Source: Nostoc sp. UHCC 0926
GTDB taxonomy: Bacteria; Cyanobacteriota; Cyanobacteriia; Cyanobacteriales; Nostocaceae
NCBI RefSeq assembly: GCF_028623165.1
Contig: NZ_CP117768.1
Coordinates: 1,674,001-1,738,000, forward strand
Reading direction: 5' to 3'
Length of the DNA stretch: 64,000 nt
The position numbers and the translations under genes are program-made. Below, piece by piece: positions 1-9,630 of the stretch (positions are counted from its first letter, which is position 1; every line of letters begins with the position of its first letter). Under the pieces are notes generated by a model. That model ran no database searches. It was not told the DNA's origin and saw only the letters and a program-made list of their open reading frames with translations.

Positions 1-660
1 AACAGCATCATTTTTCAAATCTAATCGAGATAAATCTGGTAAGATGAGAAACAAACCTTGAGTTAGACGTTCCATACCAGGGTTGTGACTAAGACGACCA
101 AGTTGTACTAAATCTTGAGTAATATTTCCGATTAAATATACTGCAAAGGTTAAAATAGTCGCTAGCAAAGAAGCAGTAAAAACACCAAAGGTAATAGCTA
201 TAGCAGTGATTAATGATAACTGCAAAAATAAGAAAATTGCCGCAATTAGAATGCTCACCGTTGGATGAGGAATGTTACCAAATTGCAGAAATATCAGATA
301 AATTGCTGTCATCGTGGCGATAAGTACAGCTAGTACTGCGGATAAACCCAAGTATTTGCCGACGATAATTTCGCTGCGGCTGACAGGTTTAGCAATTAAC
401 ATTAAGACAGTGCGTTTTTCAATTTCTTTATTAACCAGTCCCGTACCAACAAATATTGTCACAATTAACCCGATGGCATTCATCGCCGCCATCCCAAAGT
501 CTAAAAACATTTTGTCTTCAGTCGTAGCTGCAAATTCAGGAAGGACACGGAAAGCGGTGGCAAGTATTAAGGCATAAAAACCAATAATATATAGAATGCG
601 ATCGCGTACCACTTCCTGAAAGACATTCTTTGCCAATACAAAAATTCTGTTAATAGTCAT
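1..660 (-). CDS. fraE: FraE, ABC-2 type permease (3' end cut by window edge)
   Basis: The minus-strand frame opens with ATG at 660 and runs off the window at base 1, giving about 220 residues. It begins MTINRIFVLAKNVFQEVVRD and holds several hydrophobic segments, typical of an ABC-2 type transporter permease subunit. Alone that would be a generic call, but it is the third gene of an operon whose first two products match FraC and FraD in length and character, so FraE is the best assignment. In Anabaena, FraE is needed for filament integrity and heterocyst maturation and has no dedicated ATPase beside it. The 175 bases before it hold ATTTTGG-type heptamers and no gene. The C-terminus cannot be judged. 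Confidence 0.8.
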   Translation of the reverse strand, partial: MTINRIFVLAKNVFQEVVRDRILYIIGFYALILATAFRVLPEFAATTEDKMFLDFGMAAMNAIGLIVTIFVGTGLVNKEIEKRTVLMLIAKPVSRSEIIVGKYLGLSAVLAVLIATMTAIYLIFLQFGNIPHPTVSILIAAIFLFLQLSLITAIAITFGVFTASLLATILTFAVYLIGNITQDLVQLGRLSHNPGMERLTQGLFLILPDLSRLDLKNDAV

Positions 661-835
661 TTATCATTTTTCCCTCATCTTCTCATCTCCGTCACCGAAG
701 TTTAGATTTTAAATTTTGGATAATGGAATTGAATAATTCAAAATCAAAGAATTTAAAAATGTCTGTCCCTTACGCTTCTTGTAAAAGTTGCCCCCAAATT
801 TAAATGCGAGAACAAATCTAAAATCCAAAATTGAG

Positions 836-1843
836 TCACTGCTGCGGAGGCGGTGATCCAGCAATTAATTTATTAATGCGATCGCATTCAATTTCTGCAA
901 CTGTAATCTTATTCCCTGAATTGTTAGTTGCTTCAACCGGTTCAATCCGACAAGATTTTTTCAAGTAATAGCCCCGTGGGTTAGAACTTGGGCCTATCCA
1001 AATACTTAATAAATCTAATATATATCCAGACTTAGTATTAGCTACACGCGGTTCAACGTGCCATAGTTCCTTCTCTTCATATCTCCCCAGATTTTTTTGA
1101 ATTACTTCCGTACCCAGAGTTCTTACCCGCTGTTTCGCATCTAGCAACCATTTTTCTACTTCCGACCAAGGTCTTTGAGCTATTTCTTCTACTACTATTG
1201 GTTGAAGTTTTTCTAGAATTACAACACCGTTTTGCGGTATTTTTACTCGTTCTTCTGTTCTGACAACAAAGGCACTACGTTTAAAAGTATCTGCCTGCAA
1301 ACTGGGATATTGTTGGAACCAATTATCCATCACAAAGTAAAACTGAATCCAGCAACTTAGCAGCATACTACTAGCAACTAAAATTATAATTCTTTGGCGG
1401 TCTTCTGGCTTAGGAATTCGAGCTTTAGAGTCGGTGTCAGTTCCTTCAATAAATTCTGGTATTGCTGTAATTAGTGCTGAAATTGTCGGCCAAAAAACGA
1501 TTGTTCTTGATGTAATTACATCCTGTTGATTTCCAAAGGCAAAAACGCTAACTAAGAATCCAGTGATCACTGCCCCGACTGGCATAAAAGTACCAGGAAC
1601 CCTCAAAGGATCTTCAGTTGTATACCAAGCTGTGCCAGCAATTAAAAATAACCAACCGAAAAAGGCAATTATATCTTTGATATAACCTGTAGCACAATAT
1701 GAAAGTACCCAAGAAAAAACACTCAGATAAATAAATGTCTGCCAGGAATAAGCTTTGGGTGGAACTAATACCTTTCTAATTCCCGCATAAAGCCCTTCAG
1801 TAAATTTAAAAAGCCCAAATACATCTTTAAATAGCGTATTCAT
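836..1843 (-). CDS. fraD: FraD, septal junction / filament integrity protein
   Basis: A protein of 335 residues beginning MNTLFKDVFGLFKF. The ATG at 1843 is preferred because GAGG lies just before it; the frame stays open to a GTG at 1855. The first half has about five hydrophobic segments (roughly residues 35-185). The second half is soluble and charged, with a probable helical or coiled-coil stretch around residues 200-250. This layout, the length and the position after fraC match FraD (DUF5357). In Anabaena FraD localises to septa and is part of the septal junctions through which neighbouring cells exchange small molecules. It is 52 bases downstream of fraC on the same strand, so the two are probably cotranscribed. 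The identification rests on family resemblance and synteny. Confidence 0.85.
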   Translation of the reverse strand: MNTLFKDVFGLFKFTEGLYAGIRKVLVPPKAYSWQTFIYLSVFSWVLSYCATGYIKDIIAFFGWLFLIAGTAWYTTEDPLRVPGTFMPVGAVITGFLVSVFAFGNQQDVITSRTIVFWPTISALITAIPEFIEGTDTDSKARIPKPEDRQRIIILVASSMLLSCWIQFYFVMDNWFQQYPSLQADTFKRSAFVVRTEERVKIPQNGVVILEKLQPIVVEEIAQRPWSEVEKWLLDAKQRVRTLGTEVIQKNLGRYEEKELWHVEPRVANTKSGYILDLLSIWIGPSSNPRGYYLKKSCRIEPVEATNNSGNKITVAEIECDRINKLIAGSPPPQQ

Positions 1844-1895
1844 GTTCCTCACCACACCTGATTAATCACTATTCTTCCTTTGAAATAAATTATTC

Positions 1896-2435
1896 TTACT
1901 TTGAGCGAAACAATAAAATAATGGTGATAGCACTATAACTCACAGAATTCGCTATTAACGTAGTAGTGACTAAATTGGTACTTTGTAATCTAAGATTGCT
2001 AAAACTCCGCCAACGCCGCCGTTGAGATGTTTGAGGTTCCTCTTCTTTTTTAGCAAATGATTCATTTAATAATAGTAGTAATCCTCTTAAAAGGAAAAAT
2101 TTCATCAAGAAAGTAGCAAAAAAAACTCCAAAAGCTGTTAAGATGATTAACGTTTGTGTTTTGGGTGATTTAAAATTATTAAAAAACATATAGTTAATTA
2201 ATTCTGATTTCACCTGGATCGGCAACATTGGTTCTGATACAAAAAATATGATCCAACCAATTACACTAGAAAACAGATTGATAGAAATGGCATAAAAAGT
2301 ACTGGATTTTTTGTCAAATTTTAGTCGATTGTGGAAAACATATGCTTCGATGGGGATGGCAATCAGTACAAATAAAAAGTCAAACAGAATTCCACCAATG
2401 GGAAAAATCCTGGGAAGCATCCAATTTTCAGGCAT
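1896..2435 (-). CDS. fraC: FraC, filament integrity membrane protein
   Basis: A 179-residue integral membrane protein beginning [15 protein letters not shown], with about four hydrophobic segments (residues 10-30, 45-68, 92-120 and 155-175) and a basic, Gln-rich loop around 130-145. Length and topology match FraC, the first gene of the fraC-fraD-fraE operon of heterocystous cyanobacteria. FraC is needed for long filaments and for intercellular transfer of small molecules, and it helps place FraD at the septum. It is the promoter-proximal gene here. The 236 bases between it and the divergent gene at 2672 should hold both promoters; I see no clean NtcA box there. Confidence 0.85.
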   Translation of the reverse strand: MPENWMLPRIFPIGGILFDFLFVLIAIPIEAYVFHNRLKFDKKSSTFYAISINLFSSVIGWIIFFVSEPMLPIQVKSELINYMFFNNFKSPKTQTLIILTAFGVFFATFLMKFFLLRGLLLLLNESFAKKEEEPQTSQRRRWRSFSNLRLQSTNLVTTTLIANSVSYSAITIILLFRSK

Positions 2436-2671
2436 AAATGGTCAACGGTAGGGGTCAACTGTAGAGAGTATAACTGGGATAGTGAGGGTGATGGGGGAAA
2501 TTATCGCATTGTTCTTGTCCTTTACCATGTTCGTGTGCCAGTATTCCTTTATTAATATTGTTAATATATCAAGCTGATGCTTGTACGAGCGTGCTACAGG
2601 GGCAGTTTCTCAGATGAGAGTACAAGACGTTAGGTAAGATTAAAGATTGCCACGTTATAGCTTTTCCAGAG

Positions 2672-3808
2672 ATGACAAGGAACGGTATCGGTATTCGCAC
2701 GGCGCAAGTGCGTCAGGAGCGGCTCATTGGTCAAATTCACGTCTACGATGGCGTGGGTAAAGGTAAGTCTCAAGCGGCTTTGGGAGTGGTTTTGCGCTCC
2801 ATTGGCTTGGGGATAAATACGCCTAGCAATTCTAACCGGGTTTTACTGCTGCGGTTTTTAAAAGGGCCGGAACGTGATTATGATGAAGATGGCGCGATCG
2901 CAGCTTTGCAGCGTGGTTTTCCCCATTTAATTGACCAGGTTCGCACTGGTAGAGCCGAATTTTTTGGGCATGAGGAAATTACCCCCTTTGACCGAGATGA
3001 AGCGGAGCGGGGTTGGGATGTAGCCAAAGGTGCGATCGCCAGTGGTTTATATTCAGTTGTGGTCTTAGATGAAATTAACCCTGTTCTGGATCTAGGTTTG
3101 CTACCAGTGGATGAAGTGGTAAAGACATTAAAATTCAAACCCCAAGAGTTAGAAATCATCGCCACCGGACGCGCTGCGCCGCAAAAGTTGCTCGATATTG
3201 CAGATTTGCACTCAGAAATGAAACCTCATCACCACCCAACAGCTAAAGCTCTCTTACTTGAAGGGATTGAAATTTATACTGGTGCTGGGAAAGGCAAGTC
3301 TACCAGTGCTTTGGGCAAAGCTTTACAGGCCATTGGTAGAGGAATTAATCATCCCGGGTCTACCCGTGTGTTGATTATGCAGTGGCTTAAAGGTGGTAGC
3401 GGGTATACAGAAGACGCAGCGATCGCTGCCTTGCAGCAGTCATATCCAGAAGTGGTGGATCATCAGCGCTGCGGTCGAGATGCGATCGTCTGGCGAAATT
3501 CCCGGCAAGAATTAGACTACGTAGAAGCCGAACGGGGTTGGGAAATCGCTAAAGTTGCGATCGCCTCTGGACTGTATAAAACTATCATCCTCGATGAACT
3601 CAATCCCACAGTTGACTTAGAACTACTCCCCGTCGAACCCATTGTCCAAGCTTTGCTCCGCAAACCCCGCGACACCGAAATCATTATCACTGGTCGCTGC
3701 CAAAATCAACCAGCGTACTTCGACTTGGCTAGCGTCCACTCAGAGGTTTATTGCCACAAACACTATGCTAATCAAGGTGTAGAACTCAAACGAGGGGTAG
3801 ATTTTTAG
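2672..3808 (+). CDS. Tandem-duplicated CobO/BtuR-like P-loop ATPase
   Basis: A 378-residue protein made of two homologous halves, each with a P-loop of the cob(I)alamin adenosyltransferase (CobA/CobO/BtuR) type: GVGKGKSQ near residue 27 and GAGKGKST near residue 204. Each half repeats the same later motifs (YxEDGAIAALQ-like, AERGWxxAKxAIASGLY, VVLDEINP / IILDELNP, IIATGR / IITGR). Single-domain CobO transfers the adenosyl group of ATP to the cobalt of corrinoids. A fused two-copy form may have kept this activity or may be a regulatory P-loop paralogue. No cobalamin riboswitch is visible upstream and no other cobalamin genes are nearby. The start MTRNGIG is the first ATG in frame. Confidence 0.75.
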   Translation: MTRNGIGIRTAQVRQERLIGQIHVYDGVGKGKSQAALGVVLRSIGLGINTPSNSNRVLLLRFLKGPERDYDEDGAIAALQRGFPHLIDQVRTGRAEFFGHEEITPFDRDEAERGWDVAKGAIASGLYSVVVLDEINPVLDLGLLPVDEVVKTLKFKPQELEIIATGRAAPQKLLDIADLHSEMKPHHHPTAKALLLEGIEIYTGAGKGKSTSALGKALQAIGRGINHPGSTRVLIMQWLKGGSGYTEDAAIAALQQSYPEVVDHQRCGRDAIVWRNSRQELDYVEAERGWEIAKVAIASGLYKTIILDELNPTVDLELLPVEPIVQALLRKPRDTEIIITGRCQNQPAYFDLASVHSEVYCHKHYANQGVELKRGVDF

Positions 3809-3809
3809 G

Positions 3810-3995
3810 CGTTGCGAGTATGAGGGGGAATTAGCGAATCTTAAATATGAAAAATATGAAACTGATGTGATTGATTTTGCGGAACGTATTGGTATTCATT
3901 CTGCTATTGTTGTGGGTCGGCTGCAACATGATCATCTAATTGATCCGTCTTCGATGAATAGTTTAAAGGTGAGGAAGAGCATTTTCAAGGGATAG
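3810..3995 (+). pseudogene. C-terminal fragment of HigA/ImmA-IrrE type antitoxin
   Basis: Directly after the stop of the preceding gene, a 61-codon open stretch without a start codon reads ...TDVIDFAERIGIHSAIVVG and then RLQHDHLIDPSSMNSLKVR. This is the typical C-terminus of XRE-type antitoxins with an ImmA/IrrE-like domain (FAxxxGIHPGIVxGRLQ...NxLKVR). The DNA-binding N-terminus and any partner toxin are missing, so it is read as a remnant. It could be a 3' leftover from an insertion or deletion next to the CobO-like gene. Confidence 0.55.
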
Positions 3996-4061
3996 AATAA
4001 GCAAACGATAATACAAGCCGATACATTGAAAATAGGGTGAAAATGTCTGAAGTTTGGCGCA

Positions 4062-5039
4062 CTAGCCGGAATTTTTACTTTTGGGTAGTAAAATATTTTG
4101 CACAAAGCGATCGCGTCCTGCTGCCTTTGCTTGATACAACGCCCAATCCGCTGCGGAAATCATTTCTTCCAAGTCAGAATCTGGCTGAGGAATTTCTGTC
4201 GTCAACCCGACACTAATAGTTACATGAGGACTAACTTGGGAATTTTGATGAGGAATTGCTAGTGTGCGGACAGCATGGCAAATTTTGTCGGCAACATGAG
4301 TCGCCCCCTCAGTGTCTGTGTTAGGTAAAATCACAGCAAATTCTTCCCCACCATAACGGGCAACTAGGTCTGCGGGACATTTAATAATATCTTTGATGGC
4401 TTTAGCAATTTCTTGAAGACAGCGATCGCCTACCCGATGACCATAAGTATCGTTATATAATTTGAAGAAATCAACATCGCAAAGAATCAGCGAAAGGGGC
4501 TGTTGCTCCCATTTCAGGCGCTGCCACTCTTGGTTAAAATACTCTTCAAACCGTCGGCGGTTAGCTACTTGAGTTAATCCATCGATAGTAACTAATCGCT
4601 GCAATTCCACATTAACAGCTTCCAATTTTTGCTGTAACTGAGATTGTTGAATCAAGCGTTTTACCCGTTGTCGCAAAACTGGCCAGTGAATCAAGTCAAT
4701 CGGTTTGGTAATATAATCCGTTGCCCCCACTTCAAATGCACGGTCAACTGACTCTTGATCTTCAAGTGCTGTAATCATCAAAACTGGAGTGTACTTGCTA
4801 CAATCAAGACGGTGTAACTGAGTGCAACACTCAAACCCATCCATATCCGGCATTATGGCATCAAGGAGTACTATATCGGGGTGGAGTTGCTTAAAAACAT
4901 TTATTGCCTCTATACCATTTTGAGCTTCTGCTATTTGATAGCCTTCCTGCTCCAATAAATGTCGCAATATCAGGCGGATTAAAGGTTCATCATCAACAAT
5001 TAGAACTAAAGATTGACTTTCTTGAGCATTGGCTTTCAT
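4062..5039 (-). CDS. Response regulator with GGDEF domain (diguanylate cyclase)
   Basis: A 325-residue protein. Residues about 10-130 form a receiver domain (LIVDDEP acidic pair, LLDAIMPDMDG phospho-acceptor loop, MITA, and KPID for the conserved Lys). After a helical linker, residues about 150-320 form a GGDEF domain with an intact GGEEF signature (ARYGGEEFAVILPN) and DVDFFKLYNDTYGH. The predicted activity is synthesis of cyclic di-GMP under phosphorylation control (PleD/WspR-like). Its ATG overlaps the stop of the upstream hybrid kinase in an ATGA junction, so the two are translationally coupled, and the kinase is the obvious phosphodonor. Confidence 0.93.
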   Translation of the reverse strand: MKANAQESQSLVLIVDDEPLIRLILRHLLEQEGYQIAEAQNGIEAINVFKQLHPDIVLLDAIMPDMDGFECCTQLHRLDCSKYTPVLMITALEDQESVDRAFEVGATDYITKPIDLIHWPVLRQRVKRLIQQSQLQQKLEAVNVELQRLVTIDGLTQVANRRRFEEYFNQEWQRLKWEQQPLSLILCDVDFFKLYNDTYGHRVGDRCLQEIAKAIKDIIKCPADLVARYGGEEFAVILPNTDTEGATHVADKICHAVRTLAIPHQNSQVSPHVTISVGLTTEIPQPDSDLEEMISAADWALYQAKAAGRDRFVQNILLPKSKNSG

Positions 5040-8000
5040 GGTGCTTCCTTCGCAAGTTCTTTTTGTAAGGCTGTTTTAACTTGTTCATATTCCTGATATA
5101 GTTGTGAAAATAATTCTAAGCTGTTTTCTAATTTACTGCTGCGTCCCTGTGCTTCTAACAGCTTGCAAAGCTGCACCAGGGCGATCGCTCCAACAGAAGC
5201 ACTGCTGGACTTGAGTTGGTGGGCTGTCTTCCATATAGTCTGGGCATCCTCATTTGTGATCGCTGTGCTAATATCTTGCACCAGTCTCCGTGTTTCTGTC
5301 AGATAACACTCAATTAGTTCAGCAAATGCAACATGATCTCCTCTGACGATATCCCACAAGGATTGGAGCATTTTAGGATCAATTTTGGCGCTTTTTAATG
5401 TCTGGTTTTGTCCTGACTGAAGGATATTTGGCGAAGATTGCAATTCTTTGCAGATCACTTTACCGAGTTTAACTATGGAAGTGAATTCAGAACTTCTTTG
5501 GGGTGGGCATTTACTGAGTACCTCAACTAACTCTTGAAGCTGAATGGGTTTGCTAATGTAGTCATCCATACCAGCAGCAAGACAGACTTCGCGATCGCCT
5601 TGCATTGCATTGGCAGTTATCGCAATGATATGGGGACGAAAACCGACTCCCCATTCTTGAGAGATTCTCCGAGTTGTTTCTAACCCATCCATTTCAGGCA
5701 TGTGGACATCCATCAGCACTACATCATAGGGCTGTTTTTGCAAAGCCTTGAGTACTTCTAACCCATTGGTGACGACATCAGCTGAATAACCCATTTTCTG
5801 TAGTATCAGTAGGGCAACTTTCTGATTGACAACCGTGTCCTCTGCCAGAAGAATCCGCAGTGGCAGTCGATGGGCCAAATGCCGATCAACCAAGGGAAAA
5901 TGAGAAATACTGGCTTGGATTGGCTGATTTGTCAAAACACGGGTAATAACATCGTAGAGTTGAGACTGTTTAATGGGTTTACTCAAAGAGGCAGCAAACT
6001 GAACATCATTAAAGTTAGAGGAAGTTTCTCCTCTACCCAAAGAGGTCAAAATCACCAAAGGCAGATTTTGACAACCAGATTGCTTGCGGATTTGACGAGC
6101 TAGGGTTATGCCATCCATTTCCGGCATTTGCATATCTAAAATGGCAATATCAAACTGCGTTCCCTGAGCAAGTTGATCTAAAGCTTCTTTACCAGATTTG
6201 GCAGCATAAGCTTGCATCTTCCAAGACTCTGCTTGCAAGCTGATAATTTTGCGGTTGGTCAGATTGTCATCCACAATCAACAGGCGCTTTCTGGCAAGGT
6301 GTATCGGCGAATTACTAAATTCAGCTTCTGGTACAGCAGGCACTTTGGTCGTAATAGTGAAGTAAAATGTCGAACCTTGGGAAGAACAAGGAGATGATAA
6401 TAATTTTCCACTTTCCCATCTAGGGCTAGGATTGCCGCCGACAAACCCAAGGCTTTCCACCCAAAGGGTGCCCCCCATCATCTTACTTAGCCGCTTGCTG
6501 ATCACCAGTCCCAATCCTGTGCCGCCATATCGTCGAGTCATGGAGACATCAGCCTGAGTGAAGGGGTGAAATAACCGCTCTATCTTCTCTGGTGCGATGC
6601 CAATACCTGTATCTTTGATGGCAAATTGAATTTCGTAGAGAAGTTGCGGCTCTCCAACAGGTATCGCGGACTGGGAAGAGGCAGAGGGGCAGGGGGACTC
6701 GGGGCCCCCACGGAGTCGGGATTGGGGGAGAGAGTGCCCAGGAGAGGAATTTTCCCCCTGCTTTGCTGCTCCCCCTTGTCCCCAGCAAAAAGCCCCCAGT
6801 TCAACAGAGAGTACCACTTCTCCGTTTTCAGTAAACTTAATGGCATTGTTGAGGAGATTCATCAAGACTTGGCGCAGACGAGTCAAATCACCGATGATCT
6901 GAGTGGGAACTTGCGGCTCGATCAGGTAAGCTAATTCGATATCCTTTTGAGCAGCTTTAGGGGCTAATAAAGAAATAGCTTGCTCCACACAAGCTCTCAA
7001 ATCAAAAGGCTGTTCTTCTAATTCCAGTTTGCCCGACTCAATTTTGGAGAAATCTAGAATGTCGTTAATAATGGTGAGCAAAGCATCTCCGCTACTACGA
7101 ACTGTTTCCACTAAGTCTTGCTGTTGAGGCGTGAGGTCAGTATCCAGCAGTAGCTCAGTCATGTTAATAACAGCATTCATTGGAGTCCGAATTTCATGAC
7201 TCATCATCGCCAAAAACTCACTTTTTGCCCGATTTGCGGCTTCTGCCTGACGTTTTGCCTGCTCCAAGGCAAAGTTTTTCAAGGTAAGTTCTTTCCGTCG
7301 GCGCTTTTCTTGTTCCAGTAAGTGAGCCTGTGCTAGAGCAATACCTAGTTGAGCCGCCACTGCTTCTAGTAATTCGATTTCGTCTTGTGTCCACTGGCGA
7401 AAATAGCTGCACTGGTGTAAGCCGATCGCACCATTGGGTTCTCCTTGATAGGAGGTGCGGATTGACAGCATAGACTTCAGCCCAATTCGTCGGCAAATAG
7501 GTTCAGCCGCCTGGAGTAAAGGATCAACGTACACATTTGGAGAAGCGATCGCTATTTCTTGTCCCATCATCTGCTCGGCATGAGGATTGTTGGTCAGGGG
7601 AACTTCCAATTTCAACATGGAGCAGTAACCAGGGAGAATATTATACTCTGCTACTAGAGGAATTCGGGGTGTGGAGTCGCTAATGTAAGAATGAATCAGA
7701 CAGCGTTCAGCTCCAAATGCTTGTCCAATTTGGGTAGCAGCCGTCTCAAAGATTTTCCTGGTATCGAGACTTTGACGAATTTCCTGAGTAATTTGTTCAA
7801 GTAGTAGGGTGCGATGCAATTGCCTTTGCAGCGCTTCTTTAGCTCGTTTGTTTTCGGTAATGTCGTGATTGACGCCAACAGTAGCAACAGTTACCCCCTG
7901 TTCATCTTGTAAAGAGACTACGGTTGTTTCGGAAATTCCCTCACTACCATCTTTGCGAATAAAGTGTATTTCCCCTGACCAGCGTCCTTGCTGGTTAATT

Positions 8001-9256
8001 TTTTCGAGAATTTTGGTGCTTAATGTTGCAGCTACTTCCGGCTGATGCAAAATACTGGGATGTTTATTCAAAATTTCGGCTTTGGTATAACCATACATGC
8101 TTTCGGCAGCAGGATTCCAGTCAATAATATTTCCGGTTAAATCTGTGATAATTACGCCATCATGCATGTTTTCAAAGGTGAGGGCTTGCCGACGCAGACT
8201 GGCATCGGCAAGCTTGCGCTCACTAATATCTGTCTGAATTCCAATGAAGTGGCTTAACTTGCCATTTTCGTCATGGATAGGAGAAATACTTAATTCATTC
8301 CAGAACAAGATACCATCTTTGCGATAGTTGCAGAGAATAACTTTGCAACTTGTTCCAGCTTGAATAGATGAGTGCAGTTCATTGAGTGCTGATTGCTGGA
8401 TATCTGCACCTTGAAAAAATCGACAGTTTTCCCCAATCACATCACTAGCACTGTAGCCTGTTATTTGCTCAAAAGCTGAGTTGACGTAAATAACTGGATT
8501 ATTGGCGAGTGTGGCATCGGTAATAATAATTCCATTACTGGTAGCAGCAAGTGCTCTCTCCCTCAGTCTCAAGGTTTCTTCCACCAACTTCAAATCAGTA
8601 ATGTCAAACATAAACCCCCTCAGCATAGTAGGAATTCCTGCTTCCTCAACTACGCTAACAACGTCTCGCAGCAAAACAACTCGCCCGTCAGCCGCTAACA
8701 TCCGGTATTCTAATTCGTGATTCTCGCACCTAGCAGTTGCTTCTTGGCGAAAACGAACAGACTTTTCCTTGTCATCTGGATGCAGATGATTGACCCAAAA
8801 ATTTTCCTCGTACCACTCGGCGATCGGATAATTTAGCAAGTCTACCGCAAGTGGGCCAACGTAAATAAATCGCCAAGTTTTCAAGTCTAATTCCCAAGAG
8901 ATGACTTTGACAGTTTCCAGCAACTGCTGCAAACGATTTTCGCTGGTGCAAAGGGCAATTTCTAGCTGTTTCTGTTTAAAAACTTTGTGAGCTAACTCTT
9001 GATTTAGTACTGTTATTTGCTGGTTGCTTGCTTTCATCACCAAGGCAAAATAGATTGATAATGTCAGCGTGATAACAACCAATAACCCTGCAATCAATAT
9101 TAATTGTGTTAATAACCCTAGAGTTGGGATAAAAAGTCTCTGCCAGAGTAGGATTACAGAGATTGAGAAGAAAATCCCCAGCAACAGCGTCAGTAATTCT
9201 CGTTTGCGAAAAAATTTCACAGCTTTGAACCAGTCATATTGGTGCTGTTTGACCAC
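5036..9256 (-). CDS. Hybrid sensor histidine kinase (2 TM, PAS x3, GAF, HK, REC x2, Hpt)
   Basis: A 1406-residue BarA/ArcB-like phosphorelay kinase. Two membrane helices (about 22-40 and 47-75) lead into three PAS domains (about 105-475, the second with PAC-like YRKDGILFWNE), a GAF domain (about 495-650), a HisKA domain with His687 in MMSHEIRTPMN, and a HATPase domain with DTGIGI and GGTGLGL boxes. Two receiver domains follow (Asp1041 in LDMQMPEMDG, Asp1183 in MDVHMPEMDG) and a terminal Hpt domain (His1346 in TAHQLKSSS). The start is GTG at 9256 with GGAGG just upstream. The HATPase domain contains a Gly/Pro/Ser-rich insertion at about residues 822-870 and a second near 930, both resembling intergenic repeat DNA read in frame. 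The stop overlaps the GGDEF gene start. Confidence 0.93.
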   Translation of the reverse strand: MVKQHQYDWFKAVKFFRKRELLTLLLGIFFSISVILLWQRLFIPTLGLLTQLILIAGLLVVITLTLSIYFALVMKASNQQITVLNQELAHKVFKQKQLEIALCTSENRLQQLLETVKVISWELDLKTWRFIYVGPLAVDLLNYPIAEWYEENFWVNHLHPDDKEKSVRFRQEATARCENHELEYRMLAADGRVVLLRDVVSVVEEAGIPTMLRGFMFDITDLKLVEETLRLRERALAATSNGIIITDATLANNPVIYVNSAFEQITGYSASDVIGENCRFFQGADIQQSALNELHSSIQAGTSCKVILCNYRKDGILFWNELSISPIHDENGKLSHFIGIQTDISERKLADASLRRQALTFENMHDGVIITDLTGNIIDWNPAAESMYGYTKAEILNKHPSILHQPEVAATLSTKILEKINQQGRWSGEIHFIRKDGSEGISETTVVSLQDEQGVTVATVGVNHDITENKRAKEALQRQLHRTLLLEQITQEIRQSLDTRKIFETAATQIGQAFGAERCLIHSYISDSTPRIPLVAEYNILPGYCSMLKLEVPLTNNPHAEQMMGQEIAIASPNVYVDPLLQAAEPICRRIGLKSMLSIRTSYQGEPNGAIGLHQCSYFRQWTQDEIELLEAVAAQLGIALAQAHLLEQEKRRRKELTLKNFALEQAKRQAEAANRAKSEFLAMMSHEIRTPMNAVINMTELLLDTDLTPQQQDLVETVRSSGDALLTIINDILDFSKIESGKLELEEQPFDLRACVEQAISLLAPKAAQKDIELAYLIEPQVPTQIIGDLTRLRQVLMNLLNNAIKFTENGEVVLSVELGAFCWGQGGAAKQGENSSPGHSLPQSRLRGGPESPCPSASSQSAIPVGEPQLLYEIQFAIKDTGIGIAPEKIERLFHPFTQADVSMTRRYGGTGLGLVISKRLSKMMGGTLWVESLGFVGGNPSPRWESGKLLSSPCSSQGSTFYFTITTKVPAVPEAEFSNSPIHLARKRLLIVDDNLTNRKIISLQAESWKMQAYAAKSGKEALDQLAQGTQFDIAILDMQMPEMDGITLARQIRKQSGCQNLPLVILTSLGRGETSSNFNDVQFAASLSKPIKQSQLYDVITRVLTNQPIQASISHFPLVDRHLAHRLPLRILLAEDTVVNQKVALLILQKMGYSADVVTNGLEVLKALQKQPYDVVLMDVHMPEMDGLETTRRISQEWGVGFRPHIIAITANAMQGDREVCLAAGMDDYISKPIQLQELVEVLSKCPPQRSSEFTSIVKLGKVICKELQSSPNILQSGQNQTLKSAKIDPKMLQSLWDIVRGDHVAFAELIECYLTETRRLVQDISTAITNEDAQTIWKTAHQLKSSSASVGAIALVQLCKLLEAQGRSSKLENSLELFSQLYQEYEQVKTALQKELAKEAP

Positions 9257-9448
9257 TTATTAACCCTCCAGTACTTTCTGGGACTATTGGACTAACTTTT
9301 ACTTTTAAGTAATCTAAAATCTCAATAGCATCGGGGCAATTACGGAATTTCTTTTTCAGTAAAATATTTGTATATATTATTTGTAGAAAAACTTAATAAC
9401 TTCTAGTTAGAATTACCGTTTTTTTTTGATAGCAGCAAATTGTCCGTA

Positions 9449-9550
9449 CTAGTACACTGTGGTAAAAATTTGCCTACCTTTAACAAGGGGATTTTGCTCC
9501 AAGTCTTGTTAATTAAGATGGTAGGTGGATTTACGCGCCTGCTGTACTAG
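9449..9550. repeat. CTAGTAC-ended dispersed element (diverged copy)
   Basis: A 102-bp segment begins CTAGTACA and ends TGTACTAG, with related sub-terminal sequences (CTGTGGTAAAAA at the left, TTTACGCGCCTG at the right). The ends resemble those of the elements at 18056-18338 and 49929-50041, but the interior differs. Confidence 0.4.
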
Positions 9551-9630
9551 GCTTTTCTACCAAACGCACTCGCGGCTAATGTGTCGCTGATGCGAATAAA
9601 CTTGAAGTTACTCGCTCATCAACATAGACG

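Noticed and set aside
2582..2597. NtcA box GTA-N8-TAC between fraC and the CobO-like gene
   Set aside because: The match GTACGAGCGTGCTAC has a nine-base spacer, not eight, and no matching -10 box.
2436..2671. Cobalamin riboswitch before the CobO-like gene
   Set aside because: No B12-box (GCCACTG) or fitting structure was seen in the short divergent spacer.
6549..6934. Several ORFs of 79-102 codons on both strands within the kinase gene
   Set aside because: Shadows of the kinase coding frame made open by the GC-rich inserted segment.
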